This document shows, piece by piece, positions 1 through 6,661 of a stretch of 64,000 bases of DNA; within the stretch, counting starts at the first letter, position 1, and each line of letters opens with the position of its first letter. Position numbers and translations under genes: made by a program. The notes under the pieces were generated by a model, which was not told the DNA's origin, did not search any database, and was given only the letters and a program-made list of their open reading frames with translations. Source of the DNA: Flavobacterium azooxidireducens (GTDB lineage: Bacteria > Bacteroidota > Bacteroidia > Flavobacteriales > Flavobacteriaceae); NCBI RefSeq assembly GCF_023195775.1, contig NZ_CP096205.1, forward strand, positions 1,178,001-1,242,000, given 5' to 3'.

Positions 1-206
1 CCTACTAACAAACAAATTGTGGCATAACCAACAATTGAAATAGACAATAAAATTATTCCTTCCTGATTATATCCAAGAATAAATTTGTGAACGCCCAGCG
101 AACCTAATAAAATAGCTAGAATACCGGCCAATATCTTTTTATTCTCTTGTCTTGGTAAATCATGATTTGGTTTATTCCAGTCTTCTGTAGGTCGAGTTGT
201 CTCCAT
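1..206 (-). CDS. TM2 domain membrane protein (3' end cut by window edge)
   Basis: The reading frame starts at an ATG (complement of 204-206) and is still open at base 1, so only about 68 residues are visible. After a polar N-terminus with a Pro/Asn/Asp-rich stretch come two hydrophobic segments. The first contains the turn G-S-L-G-V-H-K-F-I-L-G-Y, the hallmark of the TM2 domain, where a glycine-rich turn and a helix-breaking loop separate two membrane helices. Family function is poorly known; members are small inner-membrane proteins. The missing part is the end of the second helix. Confidence 0.75.
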   Translation of the reverse strand, partial: METTRPTEDWNKPNHDLPRQENKKILAGILAILLGSLGVHKFILGYNQEGIILLSISIVGYATICLLV

Positions 207-252
207 AAAATTTGATTGATTAAGTTGAAAAATGATTATAAAAATATAAAAA

Positions 253-1605
253 TTATTGAAATGCTTTATCAATTGGTTCCCAAAGTTCAATTTTATTTCC
301 TTCGGGGTCCAAAATCCATCCAAACTTTCCATAATCATAAGTCTCCATATCTCCCACAATTGTTACACCTTCCTGCTTTAATTTTTCTAAAAGCAGTTCT
401 AAATTTTCTACACGGAAATTTTGCATAAATTGTTTTTCGGATGGAGAAAAATAGGTGATATCTTCCGCAAACGGCGACCATTGCGTGGAACAATCATTAC
501 CATCTTTGTCTTTCCACCAAAAAGTGGAGCCGTATTGATCGGTTTTTAGACCTAAATATTTACCATACCATTCCACTAATTTTTTAGAATCATTTGATTT
601 AAAAAAGAATCCCCCAATTCCGGTTACTCTTTTTATTTCAGCGATTTCTTCTGTTGGAAAATAAATGGTTTTGATTTTATCGACGATAACTTGAGCTAAT
701 TTTTGATGACTTTCAAACGTCCAACCGGCAATGTGTGGTGAAAGCAAAACGTTTTCTGCTTCTAAAAGATAGGTAAAAGCTTCCGGTTTTTCGCCTTCGA
801 ATAATTTTTCGAAAGAGAGTTTTTCGTATTCCAACACATCTAATCCGGCACCAAGAATTTTTCCGGATTCGAGTGCTTTCACTACATCGGCTGTCACAAC
901 TGCTCTTCCTCGGGCGGTATTGATGAACCAAAATGGTTTGGCAAATGCGTTTATGAATTGTTCATTAACCATTTTATCGGTTTCAGGTGTCCATGGAATA
1001 TGAAGCGACAGCACATCTGCTTTTTGTTGTAATTCTTCTAATGAAACTTGTTTGGCATTTTGATTGCCAACAAAAGGTAAAATGTCATAACATAAAACTT
1101 CAACATCAAAACCACGCAGTTTTTTGGCAAATGCTTTTCCCATATTTCCATACCCGATGATGCCGACTGTTTTTCCATCCAATTCATAACCACGATGACC
1201 TTCACGGAGCCAATTTCCATTTTTTACGGAGTGATTGGCTTGGTTTAATTTGTTCATCAGCGAAAGTAACATTCCCAATGCGTGTTCGCCCACCGCATTT
1301 CGGTTGCCTTCGGGAGCGGCGATGAGGTGAATGTTTCTTGAAATGGCATAGTCACAGTCAATGCTTTCTAAACCGGCACCAACTCGAGCGATAAATTGTA
1401 AATTGATGGCTTTATCTAAAAAAGTTTTGTCAATTTTAAATCGGCTACGAATCACGATTCCTTGATAATCCTGAATTTTAGCTTCAATTTCTTCTTTGGA
1501 TGAAGTAAAATCCTGATGATTTTCAAAACCCATTGCTTCCAATTGCTCCCACAAAAGAGGATGATTGGAATCGAGGTGTAGGATTTTTATTTTTTTTTTG
1601 TTCAA
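253..1605 (-). CDS. D-2-hydroxyacid dehydrogenase fused to a VOC (glyoxalase-like) domain
   Basis: Residues 1-315 are a complete NAD-dependent D-isomer 2-hydroxyacid dehydrogenase of the SerA-like group. They show the nucleotide-binding GYGNMG (about 151-156) and the catalytic Arg232 (in NTARG), Glu259 (in LDVLEYE) and His291 (in SPHIAGW). In Flavobacterium such proteins usually stop near residue 315. Here the frame continues through a short linker (FPTEEIAEI) into a second complete domain, about 326-444, with the glyoxalase/bleomycin-resistance (VOC) pattern: RVTGIGGFFFKS at its start and DPEGNKIELWEP at its end. Free-standing VOC proteins of this type commonly begin MKRVTGIGG; here the Met position reads Ile (ATA). 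A cytosolic oxidoreductase is likely; its substrate, possibly 3-phosphoglycerate, cannot be fixed from sequence. No frameshift is needed to read the fusion. Confidence 0.85.
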   Translation of the reverse strand: MNKKKIKILHLDSNHPLLWEQLEAMGFENHQDFTSSKEEIEAKIQDYQGIVIRSRFKIDKTFLDKAINLQFIARVGAGLESIDCDYAISRNIHLIAAPEGNRNAVGEHALGMLLSLMNKLNQANHSVKNGNWLREGHRGYELDGKTVGIIGYGNMGKAFAKKLRGFDVEVLCYDILPFVGNQNAKQVSLEELQQKADVLSLHIPWTPETDKMVNEQFINAFAKPFWFINTARGRAVVTADVVKALESGKILGAGLDVLEYEKLSFEKLFEGEKPEAFTYLLEAENVLLSPHIAGWTFESHQKLAQVIVDKIKTIYFPTEEIAEIKRVTGIGGFFFKSNDSKKLVEWYGKYLGLKTDQYGSTFWWKDKDGNDCSTQWSPFAEDITYFSPSEKQFMQNFRVENLELLLEKLKQEGVTIVGDMETYDYGKFGWILDPEGNKIELWEPIDKAFQ

Positions 1606-1674
1606 TTTAATAATTTATTTAAGATAAATTTCATCTCTAACGTATGAATTATTTAGCCAAAAGCAATATTTTGT

Positions 1675-1851
1675 CTATTCCTTCATGTTTGCAAACTTAT
1701 CTTCTTTTGGTAAAGAATATGTATCTACAGTATTTTTTGCTAAGCGAAATATTTTTATAGTTATCTCAGCTTTTTCAAACCAACCAACTATTTTATCCGA
1801 AAAAACCCAATTATAGCCTATGTCAAATTTACATAAAAAATAAAACTTCAC
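1675..1851 (-). CDS. possible small 58-residue protein or gene remnant
   Basis: The 351-base gap between the dehydrogenase start and the XRE gene holds one open frame on the minus strand that looks protein-like. It starts at GTG, runs 58 codons with mixed hydrophobic and charged residues (for example IVGWFEKAEITIKIFR), and stops at TAG. An in-frame stop lies two codons upstream of the GTG. There is no ATG and no family I recognise. It may be a small gene of the neighbouring accessory island or the tail of a lost gene. Nothing else is evident in this gap apart from the promoter at its right end. Confidence 0.25.
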   Translation of the reverse strand: MKFYFLCKFDIGYNWVFSDKIVGWFEKAEITIKIFRLAKNTVDTYSLPKEDKFANMKE

Positions 1852-1913
1852 TACTTAATTCCATATATAAATTTTTCTGTTTTTTTTATTGAACACTTTT
1901 AATATGGATACAC

Positions 1914-1945
1914 ATTGTCTGTTGATCAAGACATACAATATGTAT
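1914..1945. promoter_or_regulatory. candidate operator of the XRE/nuclease island
   Basis: Inverted repeats overlap the promoter spacer. ATTGT-c-TGT at 1914-1922 mirrors ACA-t-ACAAT at 1931-1939. A second symmetric element, ATACA-ATA-TGTAT, lies at 1933-1945, just before the start codon. Controller proteins of restriction systems bind paired symmetric sites of this kind over their own promoter. Binding by the downstream XRE protein is inferred. Confidence 0.45.
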
Positions 1946-1952
1946 AGTTTTG
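1922..1952 (+). promoter_or_regulatory. Bacteroidota-type promoter giving a near-leaderless mRNA
   Basis: TTG at 1922-1924, 20 bases of spacer, then TAGTTTTG at 1945-1952 match the Bacteroidota sigma pattern TTTG-N19-21-TAnnTTTG. Transcription should begin some 5-7 bases after the box, at or next to the ATG at 1957. The mRNA would then have essentially no leader, as is known for several restriction-system controller genes. Confidence 0.55.
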
Positions 1953-1956
1953 TTTT

Positions 1957-2226
1957 ATGATAAATGTATTTCTGCAAAAAGAATTTGGAGACAGAATTAA
2001 GCAACTAAGACTTCAAAAAAAAATCAGCCAAGAAAAATTATCTTTTTTAACTGGTTTTCACAGAACTTATATCGGAATGATTGAGAGAGGCGAAAGAAAT
2101 ATTTCACTTTCAAATATGGCTGTATTTGCAAAAGTTTTTGAAGTTAATCTTTCTGAACTTTTAGATTTAAAAATTATAAATCCAAATCATAATTATAAAA
2201 ATTATGAAATAAAATCAGAAAAGTAA
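1957..2226 (+). CDS. XRE-family transcriptional regulator, controller-protein-like
   Basis: A single helix-turn-helix domain of the Cro/C1 type fills residues 8-70: FGDRIKQLRLQKKISQEKLS, then the recognition helix region HRTYIGMIERGERNISL, ending with LSELLDL. At 89 residues it has the usual size of the small controller (C) proteins of restriction-modification systems. Its stop codon overlaps the next gene's start (TAATG), so the two are translationally coupled and the partner's product is likely limited or timed by this regulator. The start codon agrees with the promoter at 1922-1952 and with the start of the domain. Base composition is more AT-rich than the neighbouring housekeeping genes, which fits acquired DNA. 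The gene could equally be an antitoxin-type regulator. Confidence 0.75.
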   Translation: MINVFLQKEFGDRIKQLRLQKKISQEKLSFLTGFHRTYIGMIERGERNISLSNMAVFAKVFEVNLSELLDLKIINPNHNYKNYEIKSEK

Positions 2227-2696
2227 TGTCAAGGAAACACTCATTTGTACTGACATTATCAAATAATGTTACTGAAAAAGAAGGGGTAAACTTTCTAATT
2301 GAAAATTACACTGGATTTTTTAAAATTGATTTAGCTACAAAAAAAGAATTATTAGATTTATTGAAAATAGAATATAGGTTCCTACAAGCTTTCGACTTAA
2401 TTTATGTACCAGAAATGGTTGGAAAGATAGCTGATGCTAATTTTATTCATACTTATTTAGAAGATATTATTTTAGTAGAATTAAAAACAACTAAAAAATA
2501 TCTGCCTGAAAACCCAAAAGGCTTCTTTTTTGGAGCAACTGAAAATGAATTTAATTTTGGTAAAATTCTTGGTTCTAGATTTAGATTTTGTTTTGTCAGT
2601 TTAAATGAAAAAGGTTCATCATTTGCTTTTTTAACTATACAAGAATTAGAAGAAAGAATAAAAACCAGAAGAATTCAATATCAGATTAATTTATAA
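2226..2696 (+). CDS. PD-(D/E)xK-like nuclease candidate, coupled to the XRE gene
   Basis: This 156-residue cytosolic protein has no family I can name with confidence. A PD-(D/E)xK nuclease core is suggested by LEDIILVELKTTKK: an acidic residue at 80, a beta-strand, then E85-x-K87. It is followed by a KGFFFGATENEF segment and another strand (FRFCFVSL), the order seen in small type II restriction enzymes; PvuII, for comparison, is about the same length. The context of a controller-like XRE gene overlapping its start also resembles C-R gene pairs. No DNA methyltransferase gene is present in the window, which argues for an alternative: a stand-alone defence nuclease, or a toxin with the XRE protein as its repressor. 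Confidence 0.5.
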   Translation: MSRKHSFVLTLSNNVTEKEGVNFLIENYTGFFKIDLATKKELLDLLKIEYRFLQAFDLIYVPEMVGKIADANFIHTYLEDIILVELKTTKKYLPENPKGFFFGATENEFNFGKILGSRFRFCFVSLNEKGSSFAFLTIQELEERIKTRRIQYQINL

Positions 2697-2957
2697 TTTA
2701 ATAATCTTTTCATTGTGATTTATTTGTTCAATATGGAAAAGTATATCTTCATAATCTTTTTCACTACATTCATTTTTTTCTAATTTATTTACCAATTCAC
2801 ATACGGAATTATAAGAATCCAACATCTCCAACTCATCTTCTTCTTCTATAGCATTTGTGTTGTAAAGAATACTTTCTGGATTAAAGGTTTCTGCCCAATC
2901 ATATAATTCAGAAATAATTTCATCTCTTTTTTTGTCTATTTTTTCTCTTAAATTCAT
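2691..2957 (-). CDS. small acidic protein, convergent with the nuclease candidate
   Basis: The 88-residue product is unrecognised. It is rich in Glu, Asp, Lys and Asn and predicted mostly helical, with no signal peptide or membrane segment. A strongly acidic patch (IEEEDELEM) lies in the middle. Its last six bases overlap the end of the nuclease candidate, tail to tail. Small acidic proteins beside nuclease genes are sometimes inhibitors or DNA mimics; here that is only a suggestion from position and charge. The base composition matches the island, not proC. Confidence 0.55.
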   Translation of the reverse strand: MNLREKIDKKRDEIISELYDWAETFNPESILYNTNAIEEEDELEMLDSYNSVCELVNKLEKNECSEKDYEDILFHIEQINHNEKIIKL

Positions 2958-2996
2958 ATTTTTATTTAAAATATTATTGTCTGTTAATTAAACTTT

Positions 2997-3773
2997 TTAC
3001 TCCTTAATCTTTTGCAACGAAGTTTTTATTCCACGAATTAAAGCAGAACTAAATCCGCGATGTTCCATTTCGTTTAATCCAACAATTGTGCAACCTTGCG
3101 GTGTGGTTACTCTGTCAATTAATTGTTCAGGATGAATTTTTTCTTCCAAAGCCATTTTAGCTGCACCTTTTGCGGTTTGTGATGCGATAGCTAAAGCAGT
3201 TTGAGCATCAAAACCGATTTCAATTCCGGCTTGCATTGAAGCACGGATGTATCGCAACGCATACGCAGTTCCGCACGCACCGAGAACGGTGGCGGCATCC
3301 ATCAGTTTTTCTTCAATCACGATGGCAGTTCCGAGGTGGTTGAATAAGGAGACAACTTGTTCACCAGCTTCTTTATTTTGTTCTGAAAAAGAAATACACG
3401 TGGCACTTTCGGCAAATTGAGCGGCGATGTTGGGCATAATTCGAACAATGGGATGTGCTCCTTTTGTTTTTTGTTGTAAGGTTTCCAACGAAACGCCACT
3501 CACCGCCGAAGCGATAATTTTATTGGAAATATGCGGCAGGATTTCGTTTAAAACCGTGTCGATTTGATAGGGTTTGATGGTAAGAATAATTAAATCAGCT
3601 TTATCAATGTTTTCGATATTGTTGGAAGAAATAGTGATTCCGTTTTGTGAAAGATGTTGAATTTGAGCTGTATTTCTGCGGGTAATTGTGATGTGATTTC
3701 CTTTGGAAAAATTGGCTAACCCTACTGCTATGGCAACGCCTAAGTTACCTCCTCCGATGATGTGAATGTTCAT
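2997..3773 (-). CDS. proC: pyrroline-5-carboxylate reductase
   Basis: ProC performs the last step of proline synthesis, reducing 1-pyrroline-5-carboxylate with NAD(P)H in the cytosol. The 258-residue length is normal. The Rossmann fold opens with IIGGGNLGVAIAVGL (residues 5-19). The dimerisation domain carries the family signature near the end, with DRVTTPQGCTIVGLNEME (about 220-237). The ATG start sits a few residues before the first beta-strand, as expected. The gene follows the accessory island and has no obvious operon partner. Confidence 0.93.
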   Translation of the reverse strand: MNIHIIGGGNLGVAIAVGLANFSKGNHITITRRNTAQIQHLSQNGITISSNNIENIDKADLIILTIKPYQIDTVLNEILPHISNKIIASAVSGVSLETLQQKTKGAHPIVRIMPNIAAQFAESATCISFSEQNKEAGEQVVSLFNHLGTAIVIEEKLMDAATVLGACGTAYALRYIRASMQAGIEIGFDAQTALAIASQTAKGAAKMALEEKIHPEQLIDRVTTPQGCTIVGLNEMEHRGFSSALIRGIKTSLQKIKE

Positions 3774-3793
3774 GGCTTATTGATTGATTTACG

Positions 3794-3943
3794 GTTTGTG
3801 CCCCTGATAGTAGCGGAAATACTTTTGAAAGGCGGGCTTAGTTTTTGTTGCTCAAAAAAAGCGACTAAAAGAAGCTCTTTTTTGGGCTTACAAAAACAAG
3901 CCTGACTGAAAAAGATTGCAGCGGATAGCAGGTTTTGGCACCC
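3794..3943. repeat. dispersed ~150-bp repeat, copy 1
   Basis: This member of a five-copy family has the central core AAGCGACTAAAAGAAGCTCTT and flanks that pair imperfectly with each other. Related copies lie at 8481-8591, 19949-20094, 35987-36157 and 59891-60041. This copy has the same orientation as the one at 59891. Apart from this repeat, nothing else is seen in the gap 3774-4060. Confidence 0.6.
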
Positions 3944-4060
3944 TAAAAATACAAATTTTAACGTAAGTTTGGTTTAATACTTTTTATTACCAATGATTTG
4001 TTGGAAAAGTGAGGTCTTTTTGTAATTTTTTCTAAAGCTTGAAAAGGAAATTAAACGTTT

Positions 4061-5026
4061 TTACTTTAGCATTTTTTCTTTTATTAATTCCATTAACTCT
4101 AACACTCTAACTTTTAACTGTTCGGGTTCAATAATTTTAGCAAAATCACCAAACATTAGAAAAAATCTAGGGAAACCATCTTGAATATCTTTGCATAAAA
4201 AAGTCATTTCTACGTTATTACCAACTACTTTTTCGGAGACAAATCCGTGGTATTTTCGTTCGCCGGAAAGGTATTTTGCCATTTTCTTTTCAATAGAAAT
4301 AACGACTTTTGTGGTGGGATATTCTTCTTTGTCTTTATTCAAATAAAATTCCAATGCTTCGTGTTCTTTCGTGAAAGCGTTTTCCGTTTTTTTAATGTTG
4401 TGAATGCGGTCGGTTCTAAATTGGCGGTAATCGTTCCGCAAATGGCAATAGCCCAACACATACCAATTGTTGTGGTCGTGAAAAACACCCACTGGTTCGA
4501 TGGTTCTGGCGGTATTTTCATCGGCTTCAAAAGCTTGATAATCCAAAATTAATTGCGTTTTGTCCGCAATACTTCGAAAAATAAAAGCCAATGCATGTGG
4601 AGCTTGTTTAGGAAATGTTTTTTCTAATGGCTGCATGACCACATTGGATTCGATGGTAGAAACCCAATCTTTATCGGCACTTTTCAATACCGCTTTCAAC
4701 TTAAACATCGCCGAAGCATATTGATCTCCGATTAATTTATCTGAAAATTTTTCCATAAGTTTTTCGGCAGCAATAAAACTTTCGGCTTCTTCGCGGGTGA
4801 ACATGACTGGCGGTAACCGATAACCTTCTAACAAAGAATAACCCAAACCGGCTTCGCTGTAAATGGGCACTCCCGAAGCTTCTAACGTTCTAATATCGCG
4901 GTAAATGGTTCGCAAACTTACGTCAAAACGTTTGGCCAATTCGTGTGCTTTTACAATCTTTTTGGATTGTAATTGGATGAGAATGGCGACAATGCGGTCA
5001 AAGCGTTTTGGGGTTTCGTCGTGCAT
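4061..5026 (-). CDS. YafY-type transcriptional regulator with HTH and WYL domains
   Basis: Residues 1-65 form a DeoR-type winged helix (VKAHELAKRFDVSLRTIYRDI) followed by the hinge SGVPIYSEAGLGY. Residues about 135-230 are a WYL domain, a ligand-sensing SH3-like fold common in regulators of stress and defence genes. A C-terminal extension follows (about 240-320). The length, 321 residues, is typical. It is transcribed alone. The first 20 or so bases of the gene and its upstream flank are duplicated about 170 bases further upstream (see the repeat at 5163-5219), which marks recent rearrangement beside the toxin-antitoxin module. Its target and ligand are unknown. Confidence 0.85.
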   Translation of the reverse strand: MHDETPKRFDRIVAILIQLQSKKIVKAHELAKRFDVSLRTIYRDIRTLEASGVPIYSEAGLGYSLLEGYRLPPVMFTREEAESFIAAEKLMEKFSDKLIGDQYASAMFKLKAVLKSADKDWVSTIESNVVMQPLEKTFPKQAPHALAFIFRSIADKTQLILDYQAFEADENTARTIEPVGVFHDHNNWYVLGYCHLRNDYRQFRTDRIHNIKKTENAFTKEHEALEFYLNKDKEEYPTTKVVISIEKKMAKYLSGERKYHGFVSEKVVGNNVEMTFLCKDIQDGFPRFFLMFGDFAKIIEPEQLKVRVLELMELIKEKMLK

Positions 5027-5047
5027 AAAAGGCGTTTGTCAAATATA
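4991..5047. repeat. direct duplication covering the WYL gene start, copy 1
   Basis: This 57-base stretch covers the first codons and upstream flank of the WYL regulator. It recurs at 5163-5219 with about three or four differences. The two copies bracket the double-hairpin element at 5070-5142. Confidence 0.85.
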
Positions 5048-5069
5048 GTGTTTTTTGTTTTGAATTTAA

Positions 5070-5142
5070 CCCACGGTTTTAACCGTGGGGTTTTGTAAAC
5101 CGTGAGGGAAATCAATTTTCATCCCACGGTTAAAACCGTGGG
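5070..5142. repeat. double-hairpin REP-like element, copy 1
   Basis: Two palindromes of the form CCCACGGTT..AACCGTGGG lie at 5070-5089 and 5123-5142, separated by about 33 bases. The same pair with the same spacing and flanks occurs at 6495-6566, and a single palindrome at 34867-34886. The pairs flank the toxin-antitoxin module. Confidence 0.85.
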
Positions 5143-5162
5143 CTAATGGAAAACCGAACAAC

Positions 5163-5219
5163 AATGAGGTCAAAGCGTTTTGGGGTTTCGTCTTACATAA
5201 AAGGCGTTTGTCAAATATA
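5163..5219. repeat. direct duplication covering the WYL gene start, copy 2
   Basis: This is the second copy of the 57-base stretch at 4991-5047. In this copy the former start codon is followed directly by a stop (ATG TAA on the minus strand), so it is not a functional gene start. Confidence 0.85.
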
Positions 5220-5275
5220 AAGGTTTATTTTTCTAATTTTATTCATAATTTCAGATGTGTAAGACGATAATTATA

Positions 5276-5297
5276 TAAACAAATTTGTTTACATTTG
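5276..5297 (+). promoter_or_regulatory. promoter and operator of the toxin-antitoxin pair
   Basis: A perfect 16-bp palindrome, TAAACAAATTTGTTTA (5276-5291), touches the -7 box TACATTTG at 5290-5297. Transcription would start near 5303, ten bases before the ATG at 5313. An XRE antitoxin bound to the palindrome would block this promoter, the usual autoregulation of such modules. The -33 element is weak. Confidence 0.65.
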
Positions 5298-5312
5298 TGT
5301 AAAAGTAGAAAT

Positions 5313-5777
5313 ATGTATGCTATCCTTAAATATATAAAAGGGATTCATCCCGGAAAAATAATTGACAGAGAACTGAAAAAACAAAACAGCAATCAACGTC
5401 AATTGGCATTGGCTGTAGGTGAACATCCACAAACACTTAATGCGATAATTAACGGTAAGCGAAACATAAATACTTCTTTGGCTATAAAAATTGAAGATAA
5501 ATTAGGTTTAGAAGAAGGTTTTTTGATGACACTTCAGGCTCATTATGATATTAAAATTATCAAGAAAGATGAATCGTATAAACCCAATTTGTCTAAATTA
5601 AGAAAAAATACATTTTGGGATACTACTCTCGATAAAATAGATTGGAAGTTAATGAGACGTGCTGTTATTACACGAGTATTTGCCTATGGTACAAAAGAAG
5701 AACAAGAAGAAATCATTCGATTTTATGGAAAGGATGAAGTAGAAAGAATTAATAAATTATTTCCTGCTAAAAGATAA
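5313..5777 (+). CDS. XRE-type antitoxin with C-terminal DUF6922-like region
   Basis: I use the ATG at 5313 (154 residues) and not the TTG 18 bases earlier, because the -7 box TACATTTG overlaps that TTG. The N-terminal half is a HigA-like helix-turn-helix that begins with the family phrase HPGKIIDRELKKQN and continues NQRQLALAVGEHPQTLNAIINGKRNI. The C-terminal part, with FWDTTLDKIDWKLMRRAVI and EEQEEIIRFYGKDEV, resembles the short DUF6922 proteins that precede nucleotidyltransferase toxins in Bacteroidota. The toxin gene follows after two bases. The role inferred is neutralising the toxin and repressing the operon through the palindrome at 5276-5291. Confidence 0.8.
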   Translation: MYAILKYIKGIHPGKIIDRELKKQNSNQRQLALAVGEHPQTLNAIINGKRNINTSLAIKIEDKLGLEEGFLMTLQAHYDIKIIKKDESYKPNLSKLRKNTFWDTTLDKIDWKLMRRAVITRVFAYGTKEEQEEIIRFYGKDEVERINKLFPAKR

Positions 5778-5779
5778 TT

Positions 5780-6409
5780 ATGTTTTGGAATACTGTTTCA
5801 CCGTTACTAAAATCCATTTTATCAGATTTGATGAATGAAGAAATATTTTCACACTTTCGTTTGGTTGGAGGAACTGCATTAAGTTTACAATTTGGGCATC
5901 GTTTATCAGTTGATATTGATTTATTTACTGATGATGAGTATGGTTCTATCGATTTTAAAAAAATTAGAGATTTTTTAGAAAATAAATATCCCTATTGCAA
6001 TTACAGAGATGTTGATTTAATTTCATTTGGCACCTATTTTGAAGTTGGCTTATCAAAAGATGATTTTGTAAAAATTGATGTTTATTACACCGATAATTTT
6101 GTTTTTAATGAATTGATTATTGACAACGTAAGAATGGCAACTTCAGAAGAAATAATTGCTATGAAATTGGATGTCATTAATAACAAAGGAAGAAAAAAAG
6201 ACTTTTGGGATATTCATTATTTCTTAGAGAATTATGAGCTTTCTCAATTTATTGAGTTATTTGAAAAGCGATATCCATACGGTAATAGTAAAACATTAAA
6301 AAATCAGTTATTAGATTTTGAATTAGCAGATACCGACTTTAATCCTATATGTTTACTAAACAAAGAATGGGAATTGATAAAATATGATTTTGTGGAGAAA
6401 TTTACTTAA
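5780..6409 (+). CDS. AbiEii/AbiGii-type nucleotidyltransferase toxin
   Basis: This 209-residue protein belongs to the nucleotidyltransferase family of type IV toxin-antitoxin and abortive-infection systems. The catalytic pattern is clear: GGTALSLQFGHRLSVDIDL at 30-48, i.e. GG-T, then D45-x-D47, and a third acidic strand at FVKIDVYY (about 96-103). A helical region with MATSEEIIAMKLDVINNKGRKKDFWDIHYF follows, the usual second half of the fold. Characterised relatives transfer nucleotides to tRNA or proteins and stop growth, for example on phage infection. The gene starts two bases after the antitoxin stop, so both come from one mRNA. Confidence 0.85.
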   Translation: MFWNTVSPLLKSILSDLMNEEIFSHFRLVGGTALSLQFGHRLSVDIDLFTDDEYGSIDFKKIRDFLENKYPYCNYRDVDLISFGTYFEVGLSKDDFVKIDVYYTDNFVFNELIIDNVRMATSEEIIAMKLDVINNKGRKKDFWDIHYFLENYELSQFIELFEKRYPYGNSKTLKNQLLDFELADTDFNPICLLNKEWELIKYDFVEKFT

Positions 6410-6494
6410 TTTAAACATATTTAGCCGAGTTGAAATGGTTATCATACGGTCTAAGCGTTTGTCAATTACAGCTTTTTTTTGGCTTTGAATTTAA

Positions 6495-6566
6495 CCCACA
6501 GTTTCAACCGTGGGGTTTTGTGAACCGTGGAGAAAACAATTTTCATCCCACGGTTGAAACCGTGGG
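6495..6566. repeat. double-hairpin REP-like element, copy 2
   Basis: Palindromes at 6495-6514 and 6547-6566 have the same spacing and the same flanking words (upstream GAATTTAACCCAC, downstream GGGCTAATG) as the pair at 5070-5142. The first palindrome differs by one base pair (CACAG for CACGG). Confidence 0.85.
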
Positions 6567-6574
6567 CTAATGAA

Positions 6575-6602
6575 AAACCCAACAACTCTCGTTGTTGGGT
6601 TT
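6575..6602 (-). terminator. terminator of lepA
   Basis: The 12-bp stem AAACCCAACAAC / GTTGTTGGGTTT has a TCTC loop and is followed on the minus strand by a short T run. It lies just downstream of lepA. Confidence 0.6.
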
Positions 6603-6634
6603 ATATTATTCAAATATTGCATCGCATTTCGTAC

Positions 6635-6655
6635 AGACGTTGCATTGCAACGTCT
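6635..6655. repeat. small palindromic repeat
   Basis: AGACGTTGCA-t-TGCAACGTCT is a 10-bp stem of a widely scattered bacterial palindromic repeat. It lies between the lepA stop and its terminator. Confidence 0.6.
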
Positions 6656-6661
6656 CTACAA

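Noticed and set aside
5295..5312. Upstream TTG start of the antitoxin gene
   Set aside because: The TTG is part of the -7 box TACATTTG, so it would not be in the mRNA.
5070..6566. CRISPR-like array from the repeated CCCACGGTT hairpins
   Set aside because: Only two hairpin pairs far apart, with no regular spacers and no cas genes.
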